Below, in pieces: positions 35,780 through 43,905 of a stretch of DNA of 64,000 nucleotides (position 1 is the first letter of the stretch; each line of letters begins with the position of its first letter). Below the pieces are notes generated by a model. It made no database searches and had not been told where the DNA came from. It was given only the letters and a program-made list of their open reading frames with translations. Made by a program: the position numbers and the translations under genes. This DNA is from Flavobacteriales bacterium (lineage in GTDB: Bacteria > Bacteroidota > Bacteroidia > Flavobacteriales > Weeksellaceae), in assembly GCA_020635515.1 (NCBI GenBank), contig JACJZS010000002.1, forward strand, positions 248,001 through 312,000, given 5' to 3'.

Positions 35780-36478
35780 ATGAAAAAGATTATTATTTTA
35801 ATCGCAATTGGCGTTTCCCAATTTGCATTCTCTCAGAAAACAGAAAAAGAAAATATTTCGTACGCAGTTGGTATTGACTTTGCTAGAAACTTACAACAAC
35901 TAGACATTGATTACGATGTAAAAGAAATCACAAAAGCGTTAAAGGATTTCAAAAACAATAAAGAGGTTCCTAGTAAAGACTCTATTGGGAAAATAGTAAA
36001 TGCTTTTCTACAAAAGAAATTTAAAGAAAAAAAAGAAAAAAACAAACAATTAAGCATTGATTATTTAGCAAAAAATAAAAATGAAAAAGGTGTAAAAACT
36101 ACTGATAGTGGTTTACAATACATCGTCTTAAAAGAAGGTGAAGGAGAAGAAACTCCAAAACCAACGGATAAGGTAACTGTGAACTATGAAGGTAAATTAC
36201 AAGATGGTATTGTATTTGACTCTACAAAAGATAACAACGGAGGAAAACCTAGAGAAATCGCACTTAATCAAGCTATTTTAGGTTGGTCTGAAGGAATCCA
36301 ATTGATGAAAAAAGGAGCTAAATACAGATTTTTTGTACCTCCAAGTTTAGGATACGGAGAAAATGGAACAGGACCAATTCCACCTTATAGTGTTCTAATT
36401 TTTGATGTAGAACTTGTTGATTTTAAAAGCAAAGATGACGTAAAAAAAGAAGATTCCCACGAAGGACATAATCACTAA
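35780..36478 (+). CDS. FKBP-type peptidyl-prolyl cis-trans isomerase, exported
   Basis: This is a 232-residue FkpA/Mip-like protein with a signal peptide (KKIIILIAIGVSQFAFSQ). An N-terminal helical dimerisation domain begins ISYAVGIDFARNLQQL, and a C-terminal FKBP domain (about 110-215) has KVTVNYEGKLQDGIVFDS, LGWSEGIQLMKKGAKYRFFVP, LGYGENGTGPIPPYSVLIFDVEL. It ends in a short His-rich tail (SHEGHNH). It accelerates proline isomerisation of exported proteins. A strong bidirectional hairpin follows. Confidence 0.93.
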   Translation: MKKIIILIAIGVSQFAFSQKTEKENISYAVGIDFARNLQQLDIDYDVKEITKALKDFKNNKEVPSKDSIGKIVNAFLQKKFKEKKEKNKQLSIDYLAKNKNEKGVKTTDSGLQYIVLKEGEGEETPKPTDKVTVNYEGKLQDGIVFDSTKDNNGGKPREIALNQAILGWSEGIQLMKKGAKYRFFVPPSLGYGENGTGPIPPYSVLIFDVELVDFKSKDDVKKEDSHEGHNH

Positions 36479-36497
36479 TTGATTGAAGAAATATAGA

Positions 36498-36535
36498 AAA
36501 AATCCGCGTCAAAATTAATTTTGACGCGGATTTTT
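36498..36535. terminator. Bidirectional terminator between the FKBP gene and nhaA
   Basis: A perfect 19-bp palindrome centred at 36516/36517 (AAAAATCCGCGTCAAAA with its complement) is T-tailed on both strands. Confidence 0.93.
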
Positions 36536-36641
36536 GTTAAATGCTATTTACGACTTAATAAATGTGAATTTTTAGTTTGATTAACACACTATTTGTCTTT
36601 TTATCTTGCTCCTATTAAATCTATAAGGGTTAAAATAAACC

Positions 36642-37997
36642 TTAAGTTGAAATAATTTTCACTTGTTCGTACTTATTTGACTTACCAAAACTTAAAATCA
36701 AATATCCTATCAAACCACTGATTACAGAAGCGGAGAGAATACCTATTTTTGCATGATTAATATATTCGGGCGTTTGAAATGCCAAATTTGTCACGAATAA
36801 AGACATAGTAAATCCAATTCCTGCTAAAAAACCTACTCCAAGTAGGTGTTTGAATGTTATTTCATTTGATTTTTTTACAAAACCAAGCTTAATCATTAGT
36901 AATGAAACTCCGAAAACTCCAATAACTTTACCTAAAATTAATCCGAAAAATATTCCTACGGTTACATAATTAATTTCTGAATAATTATTTTCTTCGATAA
37001 AAGTTACTCCCGAATTAGAAAAAGCAAAAAGAGGAAGTACAAAATAGGTGACTACTTTGTTTAAGTGGTGTTCAATTTTTTGTAACGGAGATATAGTTTG
37101 ATCGGTTAAATCTTTAATTTGTTCTAATAAATGAAATTGTGAAAAATTAACAATTGAAGAGTTTATATCTTTTAATTCTTTAATTTTTGAATTAAACTTA
37201 TTGATTTTGTTGTAATACGTTTTGTGTTTTATTTTTATTTCAGAAGGAATTGTAAATGCAGCAAGGATCCCACCTATTGTCGCGTGAACTCCAGATAAAG
37301 AAATACTAAACCAAACGCCTAAAATTCCTAATATAGCATAAAAATAGACATTTCTTATTTTCAAGCGATTCCCTATAAACATTGCTATTAAAAAAATAAA
37401 AGCAAAAAATAAACTTTCAAATGATATTTTTGAAGTATAAAAAAATGCAATTACCAATACAGCTCCAATATCATCTGCAATAGCAAGTACCGTTAAAAAG
37501 ATTTTTAGCGAAGTAGGAATTCTTTTCCCTAGCAAATACAATACACCTAAAGCAAAAGCAATATCTGTTGCCATGGGAATTCCCCAACCGTTAGAAGCTT
37601 CTCCACTAGGATTAAACGCTAAATAAATAAGTGCTGGGAAAACCATTCCTCCGACTCCTGCAACAATGGGTAAAACTATATTTTTAGAATCTGTTAATTC
37701 GCCTGCTATAATTTCTCTTTTTAATTCTAATCCTACTACAAAAAAGAATATTGTCATCAATCCATCGTTAATCCAATGATGAATAGATTTCGATAAAACA
37801 TAATCATTGAAACTAAAACTTATTTTTTGTTCCCAAAAACCAAAATAATACTCTTTTAAAGGCGAATTTGCAAGAATAAGAGCTAAAAATGCAGAGAAAA
37901 ACAAAATAAATCCAGCAGTAGTAGATTTAAGTATAAACTTATTTAATGGAAGAATTATCCAATTCTGCAACAAAGAGTTATTTTTCAATCCATTCAT
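36642..37997 (-). CDS. nhaA: Na+/H+ antiporter NhaA
   Basis: NhaA exports Na+ in exchange for protons and keeps internal pH and sodium low. The 451-residue protein has about 12 membrane helices with NDGLMTIFFFVVGLELKREI, MATDIAFALGVL and the ion-binding pair in LAIADDIGAVLVIAFF (the two Asp equal to D163/D164 of E. coli). An extended hydrophilic loop (about residues 245-305) makes it longer than the 388-residue E. coli protein, as in many Bacteroidota. It stands alone; I see no confident promoter. Confidence 0.95.
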   Translation of the reverse strand: MNGLKNNSLLQNWIILPLNKFILKSTTAGFILFFSAFLALILANSPLKEYYFGFWEQKISFSFNDYVLSKSIHHWINDGLMTIFFFVVGLELKREIIAGELTDSKNIVLPIVAGVGGMVFPALIYLAFNPSGEASNGWGIPMATDIAFALGVLYLLGKRIPTSLKIFLTVLAIADDIGAVLVIAFFYTSKISFESLFFAFIFLIAMFIGNRLKIRNVYFYAILGILGVWFSISLSGVHATIGGILAAFTIPSEIKIKHKTYYNKINKFNSKIKELKDINSSIVNFSQFHLLEQIKDLTDQTISPLQKIEHHLNKVVTYFVLPLFAFSNSGVTFIEENNYSEINYVTVGIFFGLILGKVIGVFGVSLLMIKLGFVKKSNEITFKHLLGVGFLAGIGFTMSLFVTNLAFQTPEYINHAKIGILSASVISGLIGYLILSFGKSNKYEQVKIIST

Positions 37998-38181
37998 TAA
38001 AACGTAATTTTTTTTCTTTCAATGTTTTTTAAAAATTTCCTCTATATAAAAAACATCAATACTTTTGACATAGTTTACAAAAAAAAATTAGAAATATTGT
38101 ATAAAGTTGGAAAAAATATCTTTTTTCAATGAAATTAAATAGATATAAGACTTATAAATACTTAGTTATTTTTTATAAAGT

Positions 38182-38215
38182 ATTAATGTCAGATAAATAC
38201 TTATCTAACATTAAT
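38182..38215. repeat. Imperfect inverted repeat in the nhaA/vWA intergenic region
   Basis: ATTAATGT-C-AGATAA, loop ATAC, TTATCT-A-ACATTAAT: 14 pairs with one C-A mismatch. It lies 43 bases downstream of the vWA gene stop. No poly-T follows, so it may be an mRNA 3' structure or a binding site. The rest of the 261-base gap (37998-38258) is AT-rich with nothing else recognised. Confidence 0.55.
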
Positions 38216-38258
38216 CCATTCAATATAAATTTCTTTTTACCTTGTACTTAGAGTCTAC

Positions 38259-40430
38259 TTAGTCTTTTTTGTGCCTTTTCATAAGCACGATAAATTCATT
38301 TCGGTATTCATCTTTGAGGTTTTCTATCGAACTTTGAGCTTGATTTAAAACGTGACTTACATTTTTATCTTGTGCATATTCTGAATCTTTAAGAATTAAA
38401 CCAAACCAAGCAACGGAAGAGCAAAAATCAAAATCAATTTGATTGCTAATTTGTATCTCGTTTTTGATTGCCTGAACCATTTCTATACTTTTATTTTCAT
38501 CTGGTTTTTTATAACGAAATTTAACTGTTGCTAATTCATTGGTATAATTTCCTTTTGATTGATTTTGAGTATATTTTAGCTTTGGGAAATTCTTAAGGTA
38601 ATCGCTTTTTATTCCTGTGGGAATTATTTCGTAGAGAGCAGTTACGGTATGTCCGCTACCTAATTCTCCTGCATCTTTGGTATCGTCTTTAAAATCTTCG
38701 GTGTTTAGCATTCTGTTTTCATAACCAATTAATCGGTATGCTTGCACATAGTTTGGATTAAATTCAATCTGTATTTTTACATCTTTTGCAATGGTAAACA
38801 TCGTTCCTCCAAATTCGGAAACCAATGTCTTTTGAGCTTCTTTTAAAGTATCTATATAAGCATAATTTCCATTTCCTTTATCAGCAAGAATTTCCATTTT
38901 ACTATCTTGATAATTTCCCATTCCAAAACCAAGACACGTAAGAAATATTCCTGATTTTCGTTTTTCCTCTATTAGTTTTTCCATTTCTGCATTACTGGAT
39001 TGTCCTACATTAAAATCTCCGTCAGTTGCTAAAATCACTCGATTATTTCCTCCTTTTTTAAAGTTTTCTGTAGCTATTTTATATGCTAATTCTATTCCTT
39101 CTCCTCCTGCTGTGCTTCCTCCTGCATTTAAATTATCTAATGCTTCAATAATTTTATTTTTATTCGTTCCACTTGTTGGTTTCAATACAACTCCTGCTGC
39201 TCCAGCATACACGACAATAGAAACCTTGTCTTCTTCTCGCAAATTATCCGTTAATAGTTTAAATGATTCTTTCAATAACGGAAGTTTATTAGACGAACTC
39301 ATAGAACCTGAAACGTCAATTAGAAAAACTAAATTACTTGGCGGGAGTTTTTCTGAATCTATTTTCTTTCCTTGCAAACCGATTTTTAAAAGTTTGTGTT
39401 CTTTGTTCCAAGGACAATTTGCATAATCGGTATTGATGGAAAACGGATGATTATCTGTTGGTTGAGGATAAGAATAAGTAAAGTAATTAATCATTTCTTC
39501 TATACGAACTGCTTCTGCAGGAACTTCTTGTCCACTATTAATGAATCTTCTAACATTGCTGTAACTTGCTCTGTCTACATCGATTGAAAAAGTTGAAATC
39601 GCTTCTGTAGAAGTTTGCTTAAATGAATTTTCTTTTAGTTTAACATAATCTTCTCGGTTATTTTCAATATCCTGTTTTAATTTATCGTACTCTTTTCGTT
39701 CTGATGAATTTAATTTTTTCCCTTTGGTATTAATTATAATAACTCCATTAGAAGCTCTACTTCCATAAATTGAAGTTGCTGAAGCATCTTTCAAAACATT
39801 AAAAGAAGAAATTTCGTTTGGATTAAGTTGATTTAGTGGATTATTTGCTGATGATTTTTTCATAGGAACTCCATCTACAATTATTAAAGGTTCATTATTT
39901 GTATTTAAAGAAGCTCCTCCACGAATTCTTATATTTGGAGAATTAACGACTCTAACACCTGGTGATCTTCCTTGAATCAATTGTTCAGCAGAAGTAATTT
40001 CACCTTGATTATATTCCGCCTCTTCTATGAGTTCAACTTTTTCACATGCTATTGGTTTTGGTGACTCTGGCAATTTATTGGTTTTTGTTCCGCACTTTCT
40101 GATTTTATTTAAAAATACATTAACAACAGAAGAGTTTATATTTTTTGTAATAGTTTGATGTGTGTTTATAGAAAATGTTAAATCATCTCCTTTAGGAATT
40201 CCGTGAATTGCATATATTCCATTTTTGTCAGTTACTGTTTTTTGTTGAGTTAACTTACTTGTAATACTAACTCCTTTAAGTGGTTTTTGAGTGGAAGCAT
40301 CAACTACTTTTCCGCTGACGCTTATTTTTTCTTGTTTGCTGTTTTGATTCTTTTGGTAATTAGAAATAAAACTTTGTCCTGCAATTCCTACCGTAATAAG
40401 TAAAAGAATTAAATACATTCTTGATTTCAT
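38259..40430 (-). CDS. von Willebrand A (YfbK-type) protein with carboxypeptidase-regulatory-like domain and barrel-less TonB plug
   Basis: The protein is 723 residues, exported (signal helix about 4-19). Domain order: carboxypeptidase-regulatory-like beta domain (36-105, ISVSGKVVDASTQKPLKG); a SusC-type plug (about 140-237: SAEQLIQGRSPGVRV, RIRGGASLNTNNEPLIIVDG, VLKDASATSIYGSRAS); a charged linker; the YfbK N-terminal domain (280-345, STFSIDVDRASYSNVRRF); the vWA domain with intact MIDAS DVSGS at 372-376; and a C-terminal DUF3520-like region. No receptor barrel follows the plug. It is the third gene of the ECF cluster and has its own copy of the ECF-type motif (40462-40495). The function of such YfbK-like proteins is unknown; protein-protein interaction is likely. 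Confidence 0.88.
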   Translation of the reverse strand: MKSRMYLILLLITVGIAGQSFISNYQKNQNSKQEKISVSGKVVDASTQKPLKGVSITSKLTQQKTVTDKNGIYAIHGIPKGDDLTFSINTHQTITKNINSSVVNVFLNKIRKCGTKTNKLPESPKPIACEKVELIEEAEYNQGEITSAEQLIQGRSPGVRVVNSPNIRIRGGASLNTNNEPLIIVDGVPMKKSSANNPLNQLNPNEISSFNVLKDASATSIYGSRASNGVIIINTKGKKLNSSERKEYDKLKQDIENNREDYVKLKENSFKQTSTEAISTFSIDVDRASYSNVRRFINSGQEVPAEAVRIEEMINYFTYSYPQPTDNHPFSINTDYANCPWNKEHKLLKIGLQGKKIDSEKLPPSNLVFLIDVSGSMSSSNKLPLLKESFKLLTDNLREEDKVSIVVYAGAAGVVLKPTSGTNKNKIIEALDNLNAGGSTAGGEGIELAYKIATENFKKGGNNRVILATDGDFNVGQSSNAEMEKLIEEKRKSGIFLTCLGFGMGNYQDSKMEILADKGNGNYAYIDTLKEAQKTLVSEFGGTMFTIAKDVKIQIEFNPNYVQAYRLIGYENRMLNTEDFKDDTKDAGELGSGHTVTALYEIIPTGIKSDYLKNFPKLKYTQNQSKGNYTNELATVKFRYKKPDENKSIEMVQAIKNEIQISNQIDFDFCSSVAWFGLILKDSEYAQDKNVSHVLNQAQSSIENLKDEYRNEFIVLMKRHKKD

Positions 40431-40461
40431 ACAAATTAATTTTAAAGATTAAATATTTATT

Positions 40462-40495
40462 AGTAAGATGTATGAACTATAAAAAAGGTTGGAAA
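40462..40495 (-). promoter_or_regulatory. Predicted ECF sigma promoter of the vWA gene
   Basis: Minus strand reads TTCCAACCTTTT (40495-40484), 12 bases, CATCTTACTA (40471-40462), then AATAAATA. It matches the motif upstream of the sigma gene in both blocks with identical spacing and lies about 30 bases from the vWA start. The two blocks sit at -35/-10-like distance (AACC-N16-CATCTTA), typical of ECF promoters. Confidence 0.7.
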
Positions 40496-40500
40496 GAAAA

Positions 40501-41463
40501 TTATTCTTTTTCTTTTTCGAATCTTCTGAGTAGCTTTTTAACTTCTCTTTGTGATTTCTTTTTTGTAGTAATTACAATAACTCCACCACTTGCTCTAGAG
40601 CCATAAATAGACGTTGCTGAAGCATCTTTCAGAACTGTAAATTCTTCTATATCATTTGGATTTAACTCATTAAATACACTTGCAGAATCTTGTTCTATAG
40701 CAATTCCATCAATTATAATTAATGGATTATTATTTGCATTTAAAGAACTTCCGCCTCGTATACGTATTTGCGAATCTGAGTCTTTTCTTAATTTGCTTTC
40801 CTTTTTGGAAGTAATTGCAACTCCTGATGCTCTCCCATTAATTAACTGGTCTGCAGAAGCTACTTCTCCTGTGTTATAATCTTCTTTTGTATTTATTGGT
40901 TCACTTTCTGCCATCATTAATGGAGCAGGTTCTTCATTTATAACTTCATCAAGCTCTTCGCTTGTTACTTTTACTAGAGCAGGAGGAGATATTGCTTCAA
41001 CTTTATCTTTGTATTCATTAGAAACCTCTACTTTTTCATACGCAATCGTATTTTTTTCCAAAATTTCAATTTCCTTTTCGGTAAGTTTCTTTTTATTGTC
41101 AACTTTTGCTACTTCTTTTTCGGCTTCATTTACTGAATTATTTTCTGTAGAAATTGAAGAAGAATTATTTTTGGAAATTTCTTGTAAAGGTTCTTTCTCT
41201 ACTCCTTGATTTTGAGTTGACTTTTGAATGTCTGTAATTTGAGTATTCGGATTAGTTTGTTTTTGATTATAAAATAAAATTCCTGTTAAAAGAGCACAAA
41301 ATACCACAGAAGCAGCGGAAATCCAATAGAACTTATTTACTTTTCGTTCTACTTTTCTTTGATGTAATTTCATTTCAATTTTATCCCAAAGTGCATCACT
41401 GGGATTTTCATCGAACGAATCCTTATTATTTTTAAATAAATCAAAAAGTTCTTTATCTTCCAT
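40501..41463 (-). CDS. Single-pass membrane protein with C-terminal SusC-type plug domain, putative anti-sigma factor
   Basis: The protein is 320 residues. A 43-residue cytoplasmic N-terminus (FDENPSDALWDKIEMKL) precedes one membrane helix (about 45-65, FYWISAASVVFCALLTGILF). A Lys/Glu/Asn-rich periplasmic linker (66-195) leads to a plug domain (198-302: SADQLINGRASGVAI, RIRGGSSLNANNNPLIIIDG, VLKDASATSIYGSRASGGVI) and a basic tail. Position 2 bases after an ECF sigma gene plus the topology suggest an anti-sigma factor, but no ZAS or FecR domain is recognisable, so this is inference. The plug closely resembles that of the vWA protein downstream. There is no beta-barrel, so a TonB-dependent receptor label would be wrong. 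Confidence 0.8.
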   Translation of the reverse strand: MEDKELFDLFKNNKDSFDENPSDALWDKIEMKLHQRKVERKVNKFYWISAASVVFCALLTGILFYNQKQTNPNTQITDIQKSTQNQGVEKEPLQEISKNNSSSISTENNSVNEAEKEVAKVDNKKKLTEKEIEILEKNTIAYEKVEVSNEYKDKVEAISPPALVKVTSEELDEVINEEPAPLMMAESEPINTKEDYNTGEVASADQLINGRASGVAITSKKESKLRKDSDSQIRIRGGSSLNANNNPLIIIDGIAIEQDSASVFNELNPNDIEEFTVLKDASATSIYGSRASGGVIVITTKKKSQREVKKLLRRFEKEKE

Positions 41464-41465
41464 CG

Positions 41466-42020
41466 TTAATTAGCACTTTTTATTACACCATACCTACTTT
41501 TTAATACTTCTTTTAGTTTATTTTTTGCAAAATTGAGTTGAGACTTAGATGTTCCTTCAGAGATATCAAGCATTTGGGCAATCTCTTTATGTTTGTACCC
41601 TTCTATTGCATAAAGATTAAAAACCGTCCTGCTTCCTTCTGGTAAATCATTTAGTAGCAACAAAATATCTTTTTCGTATAATTTTTCCACTGGGTTTTCT
41701 GTGCTATGTGTAAAATCATACGTAGCATCAATACTCATGGTAAAATTGACTTTTTTTCTCAATTGCATCAAACAATTATTAACTGCTATTTTATACATCC
41801 ATGCTTCTAATGTTTTTATATTTTCTAATTGATTAATTTTTTTGAATACCGTTATGAATGTATCCATAACTATTTCCTCAGACTCTTCTTGATTTTTTAT
41901 ATACCTCTTGCATATTCCCATTATCTTTGAAGCATAACGCTTATACAAAGACTTTTGGGAAGCAACATCATTTTTTTTGCAACCGTCAATTATGGATTTA
42001 ATTTCCAAAGAATATTCCAC
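41466..42020 (-). CDS. RNA polymerase sigma-70 factor, ECF subfamily
   Basis: The protein is 184 residues, the usual ECF size. Region 2 is seen in QKSLYKRYASKIMGICKRYIKNQEESEEIVMDTFITVFKKI in outline, with the core-binding E-E-I-V-M-D-T-F pattern and the TLEAWMYKIAVNNCLMQLRK segment. Region 4 holds the helix-turn-helix (YKHKEIAQMLDISEGTSKSQLNFAKNKLKE). It is the first gene of a cluster with the plug-domain membrane protein (2-base gap) and the vWA gene. A bipartite motif at 42038-42071 lies just upstream and recurs before the vWA gene, which suggests autoregulation. Confidence 0.94.
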   Translation of the reverse strand: MEYSLEIKSIIDGCKKNDVASQKSLYKRYASKIMGICKRYIKNQEESEEIVMDTFITVFKKINQLENIKTLEAWMYKIAVNNCLMQLRKKVNFTMSIDATYDFTHSTENPVEKLYEKDILLLLNDLPEGSRTVFNLYAIEGYKHKEIAQMLDISEGTSKSQLNFAKNKLKEVLKSRYGVIKSAN

Positions 42021-42037
42021 TAAAAAAATATATTTAC

Positions 42038-42071
42038 TACTAAGATGCAGATAACAACCAAAAGGTTGGAA
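42038..42071 (-). promoter_or_regulatory. Predicted autoregulated ECF promoter of the sigma gene
   Basis: Minus strand reads TTCCAACCTTTT (42071-42060), 12 bases, CATCTTAGTA (42047-42038), then GTAAATA, about 17 bases upstream of the sigma ATG. The same two blocks with the same 12-base spacing precede the vWA gene. The -35-like AACC block is typical of ECF promoters. Confidence 0.72.
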
Positions 42072-42082
42072 TTAGAAAAAAA

Positions 42083-42397
42083 TTAATAAAACTCTACAAA
42101 TTCCAATTCTGTTCTAAAAAATATCACATTTTGCTGATAAAGATCAAAAACTTTTTTCTGAAAATCTTTATCGTATTTATCGTAAAAATGGATTATATCT
42201 TGCTGTGAATCTGCAAAGAAAACGACGTTATAATTTGTTGCTCCTTCTTGTTTAGTTTCATGGTGAACTTTACAAAACTGAGCTTTTTTAAAACACTTTG
42301 TTTCTATGATTTCTTTTATGTGAATATCTTTCATCCACTTTATCCAATCTTGCTCTACCGAATGATTTACCAGTATACTTACACTAAATCCCCACAT
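42083..42397 (-). CDS. DUF4286-like small protein
   Basis: The protein is 104 residues from the ATG at 42397, two bases past the end of the upstream gene. The pattern NHSVEQDWIKWMKDIHIKEI and later YNVVFFADSQQDIIHFYDKY fits small ferredoxin-fold-like proteins of the DUF4286 group, whose function is not known. An in-frame start 33 bases earlier would overlap the 475-residue gene and is less likely. It is probably co-transcribed with that gene. Confidence 0.65.
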   Translation of the reverse strand: MWGFSVSILVNHSVEQDWIKWMKDIHIKEIIETKCFKKAQFCKVHHETKQEGATNYNVVFFADSQQDIIHFYDKYDKDFQKKVFDLYQQNVIFFRTELEFVEFY

Positions 42398-42398
42398 A

Positions 42399-43826
42399 TC
42401 AATGAAGTTTAAATCCTTTATTATAACCAAACATAACTCTATCTTTTATCATCTTTGAAACACCTTCAGGTACTTTTGACTCCCAACCTTCTTCTCCCAT
42501 GCAAATTTGAGTAAGCACATCTCTAGAGTATATATGTAAATTTTCTTCATTAATTCCATCTACATCTTTAATCCAACCGTTATTTTTGAAATATTTGTAT
42601 AATTCTTTTAACTCTGGAGCTACTTTTAAATTTTCAGAAGTAAGCAATTCGTTTGTTTCTTGGTCGATATAAGGATACAAATACAATCGAACATTATTTA
42701 TAAATAACTTACCAAATGCTTCCATAATTCCACCTGAAAGATTCACGTAATACTCTTCATTAAAAATATTAAGTAAATTATTTACTCCGAGAATAATCCC
42801 TATGCGTTTATTTGTAATTTTTGAAAAGTAATTTACGAGCCTATAATACTCAGAATAATTAGAAATCATTACGGTATATCCTAATTTCCCTAGAATATCA
42901 GCTCTATCAAGGAAATCTCTCTCGTTTATTTCTCCTAATGCAGTTAAATTAGAAAGTGTAATTTCAAAAATAATCCGAGTATTTTCTTCGGTTACACCAT
43001 CTTCTTCCAAAAACATTCTCATTCCGCTTTTTAGCATATCCATATTTACATTGGTAACAGGACGAAAACTTCCTCGCATTGCAAAAATATTCTTCTTGTA
43101 AAGAATTTCCGAGGAAAGTACATTCCTTCCGTTTGGATTAAACACCACAGAATTTGTCATTCCATTTCTTACCAATTGCAAACTCATAAGTCGATTATCT
43201 ACATAGGCAAAACGTGGACCATTAAAATTAATCATATCAATTTCCAACTGATCTTTTGCAATTTCATCGTACAAAGACTCTATCAAAAGACGTGGATTAT
43301 CACCATAATAAAAAGCTCCATAAATTAAATTTACACCTAAAATCCCTAACGTTTCTTGTTGCAAACGAGCGTCATTTTCATGAAATTTTAAATGAAGAAT
43401 AATTTCATTGTAATCCTCCATTTCATCTAACTGAAAACGAATTCCTACCCAACCATGGCCTTTATTTTTCTTAGCAAAATCAATCGTTTGAACTGTATTT
43501 GCATACGAAAAAAACAACTTTCCTGCATGTACCGAACGCTCTAACCGTTGTTCCATAAGAGAAACTTCGTGTTTTAACATCTTTACTAATCGAGGTTCTG
43601 TAACATATCGTCCATCTTCTTCTTTTCCGTAAATGGCATCGGAAAACTCTTTATCGTATGCTGACATTGCTTTTGCAATTGTCTGAGAAGCTCCTCCTGC
43701 TCTAAAAAAGAACCGAACAGTTTCTTGTCCTGCTCCTATCTCTGAAAACGAACCGTAAATATTGGTATTTAAATTTACTTCTAATGCTTTATTTTTTGGA
43801 GATGTTATTGTTTTTTTTGATGACAT
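42399..43826 (-). CDS. Conserved cytoplasmic protein of unknown function (475 aa)
   Basis: It begins MSSKKTITSPKNK and then NTNIYGSFSEIGAGQETVRFFFRAGGASQTIAKAMSAYDKEF in outline, highly conserved in appearance. Mixed alpha/beta sequence follows, including GHGWVGIRFQL and RGSFRPVTNVNMDML. There is no signal peptide and no membrane helix. I recall homologues in Bacteroidota and elsewhere labelled as TonB-dependent receptor or nicotinate-nucleotide adenylyltransferase by automated transfer. The sequence supports neither: there is no signal, plug or barrel, and I see no HxGH nucleotidyltransferase motif. It has its own promoter (43877-43884) and overlaps no neighbour. Confidence 0.75.
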   Translation of the reverse strand: MSSKKTITSPKNKALEVNLNTNIYGSFSEIGAGQETVRFFFRAGGASQTIAKAMSAYDKEFSDAIYGKEEDGRYVTEPRLVKMLKHEVSLMEQRLERSVHAGKLFFSYANTVQTIDFAKKNKGHGWVGIRFQLDEMEDYNEIILHLKFHENDARLQQETLGILGVNLIYGAFYYGDNPRLLIESLYDEIAKDQLEIDMINFNGPRFAYVDNRLMSLQLVRNGMTNSVVFNPNGRNVLSSEILYKKNIFAMRGSFRPVTNVNMDMLKSGMRMFLEEDGVTEENTRIIFEITLSNLTALGEINERDFLDRADILGKLGYTVMISNYSEYYRLVNYFSKITNKRIGIILGVNNLLNIFNEEYYVNLSGGIMEAFGKLFINNVRLYLYPYIDQETNELLTSENLKVAPELKELYKYFKNNGWIKDVDGINEENLHIYSRDVLTQICMGEEGWESKVPEGVSKMIKDRVMFGYNKGFKLH

Positions 43827-43876
43827 ATTCAGTTATTTTGTATACTTTTATTTTTTAATTAGCTTTTCTGCTGAAG

Positions 43877-43884
43877 CAAATATA
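43877..43884 (-). promoter_or_regulatory. Promoter -7 element of the 475-aa gene
   Basis: Minus-strand TATATTTG matches TAnnTTTG, about 50 bases upstream of the ATG at 43826 in the 79-base divergent region. Confidence 0.55.
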
Positions 43885-43905
43885 CTAAAATAAGCATTGA
43901 ATCTA

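Noticed and set aside
40501..41463. Calling the plug-domain membrane protein a TonB-dependent receptor
   Set aside because: It has no signal peptide, no barrel and only 320 residues; the single internal helix places it in the inner membrane.
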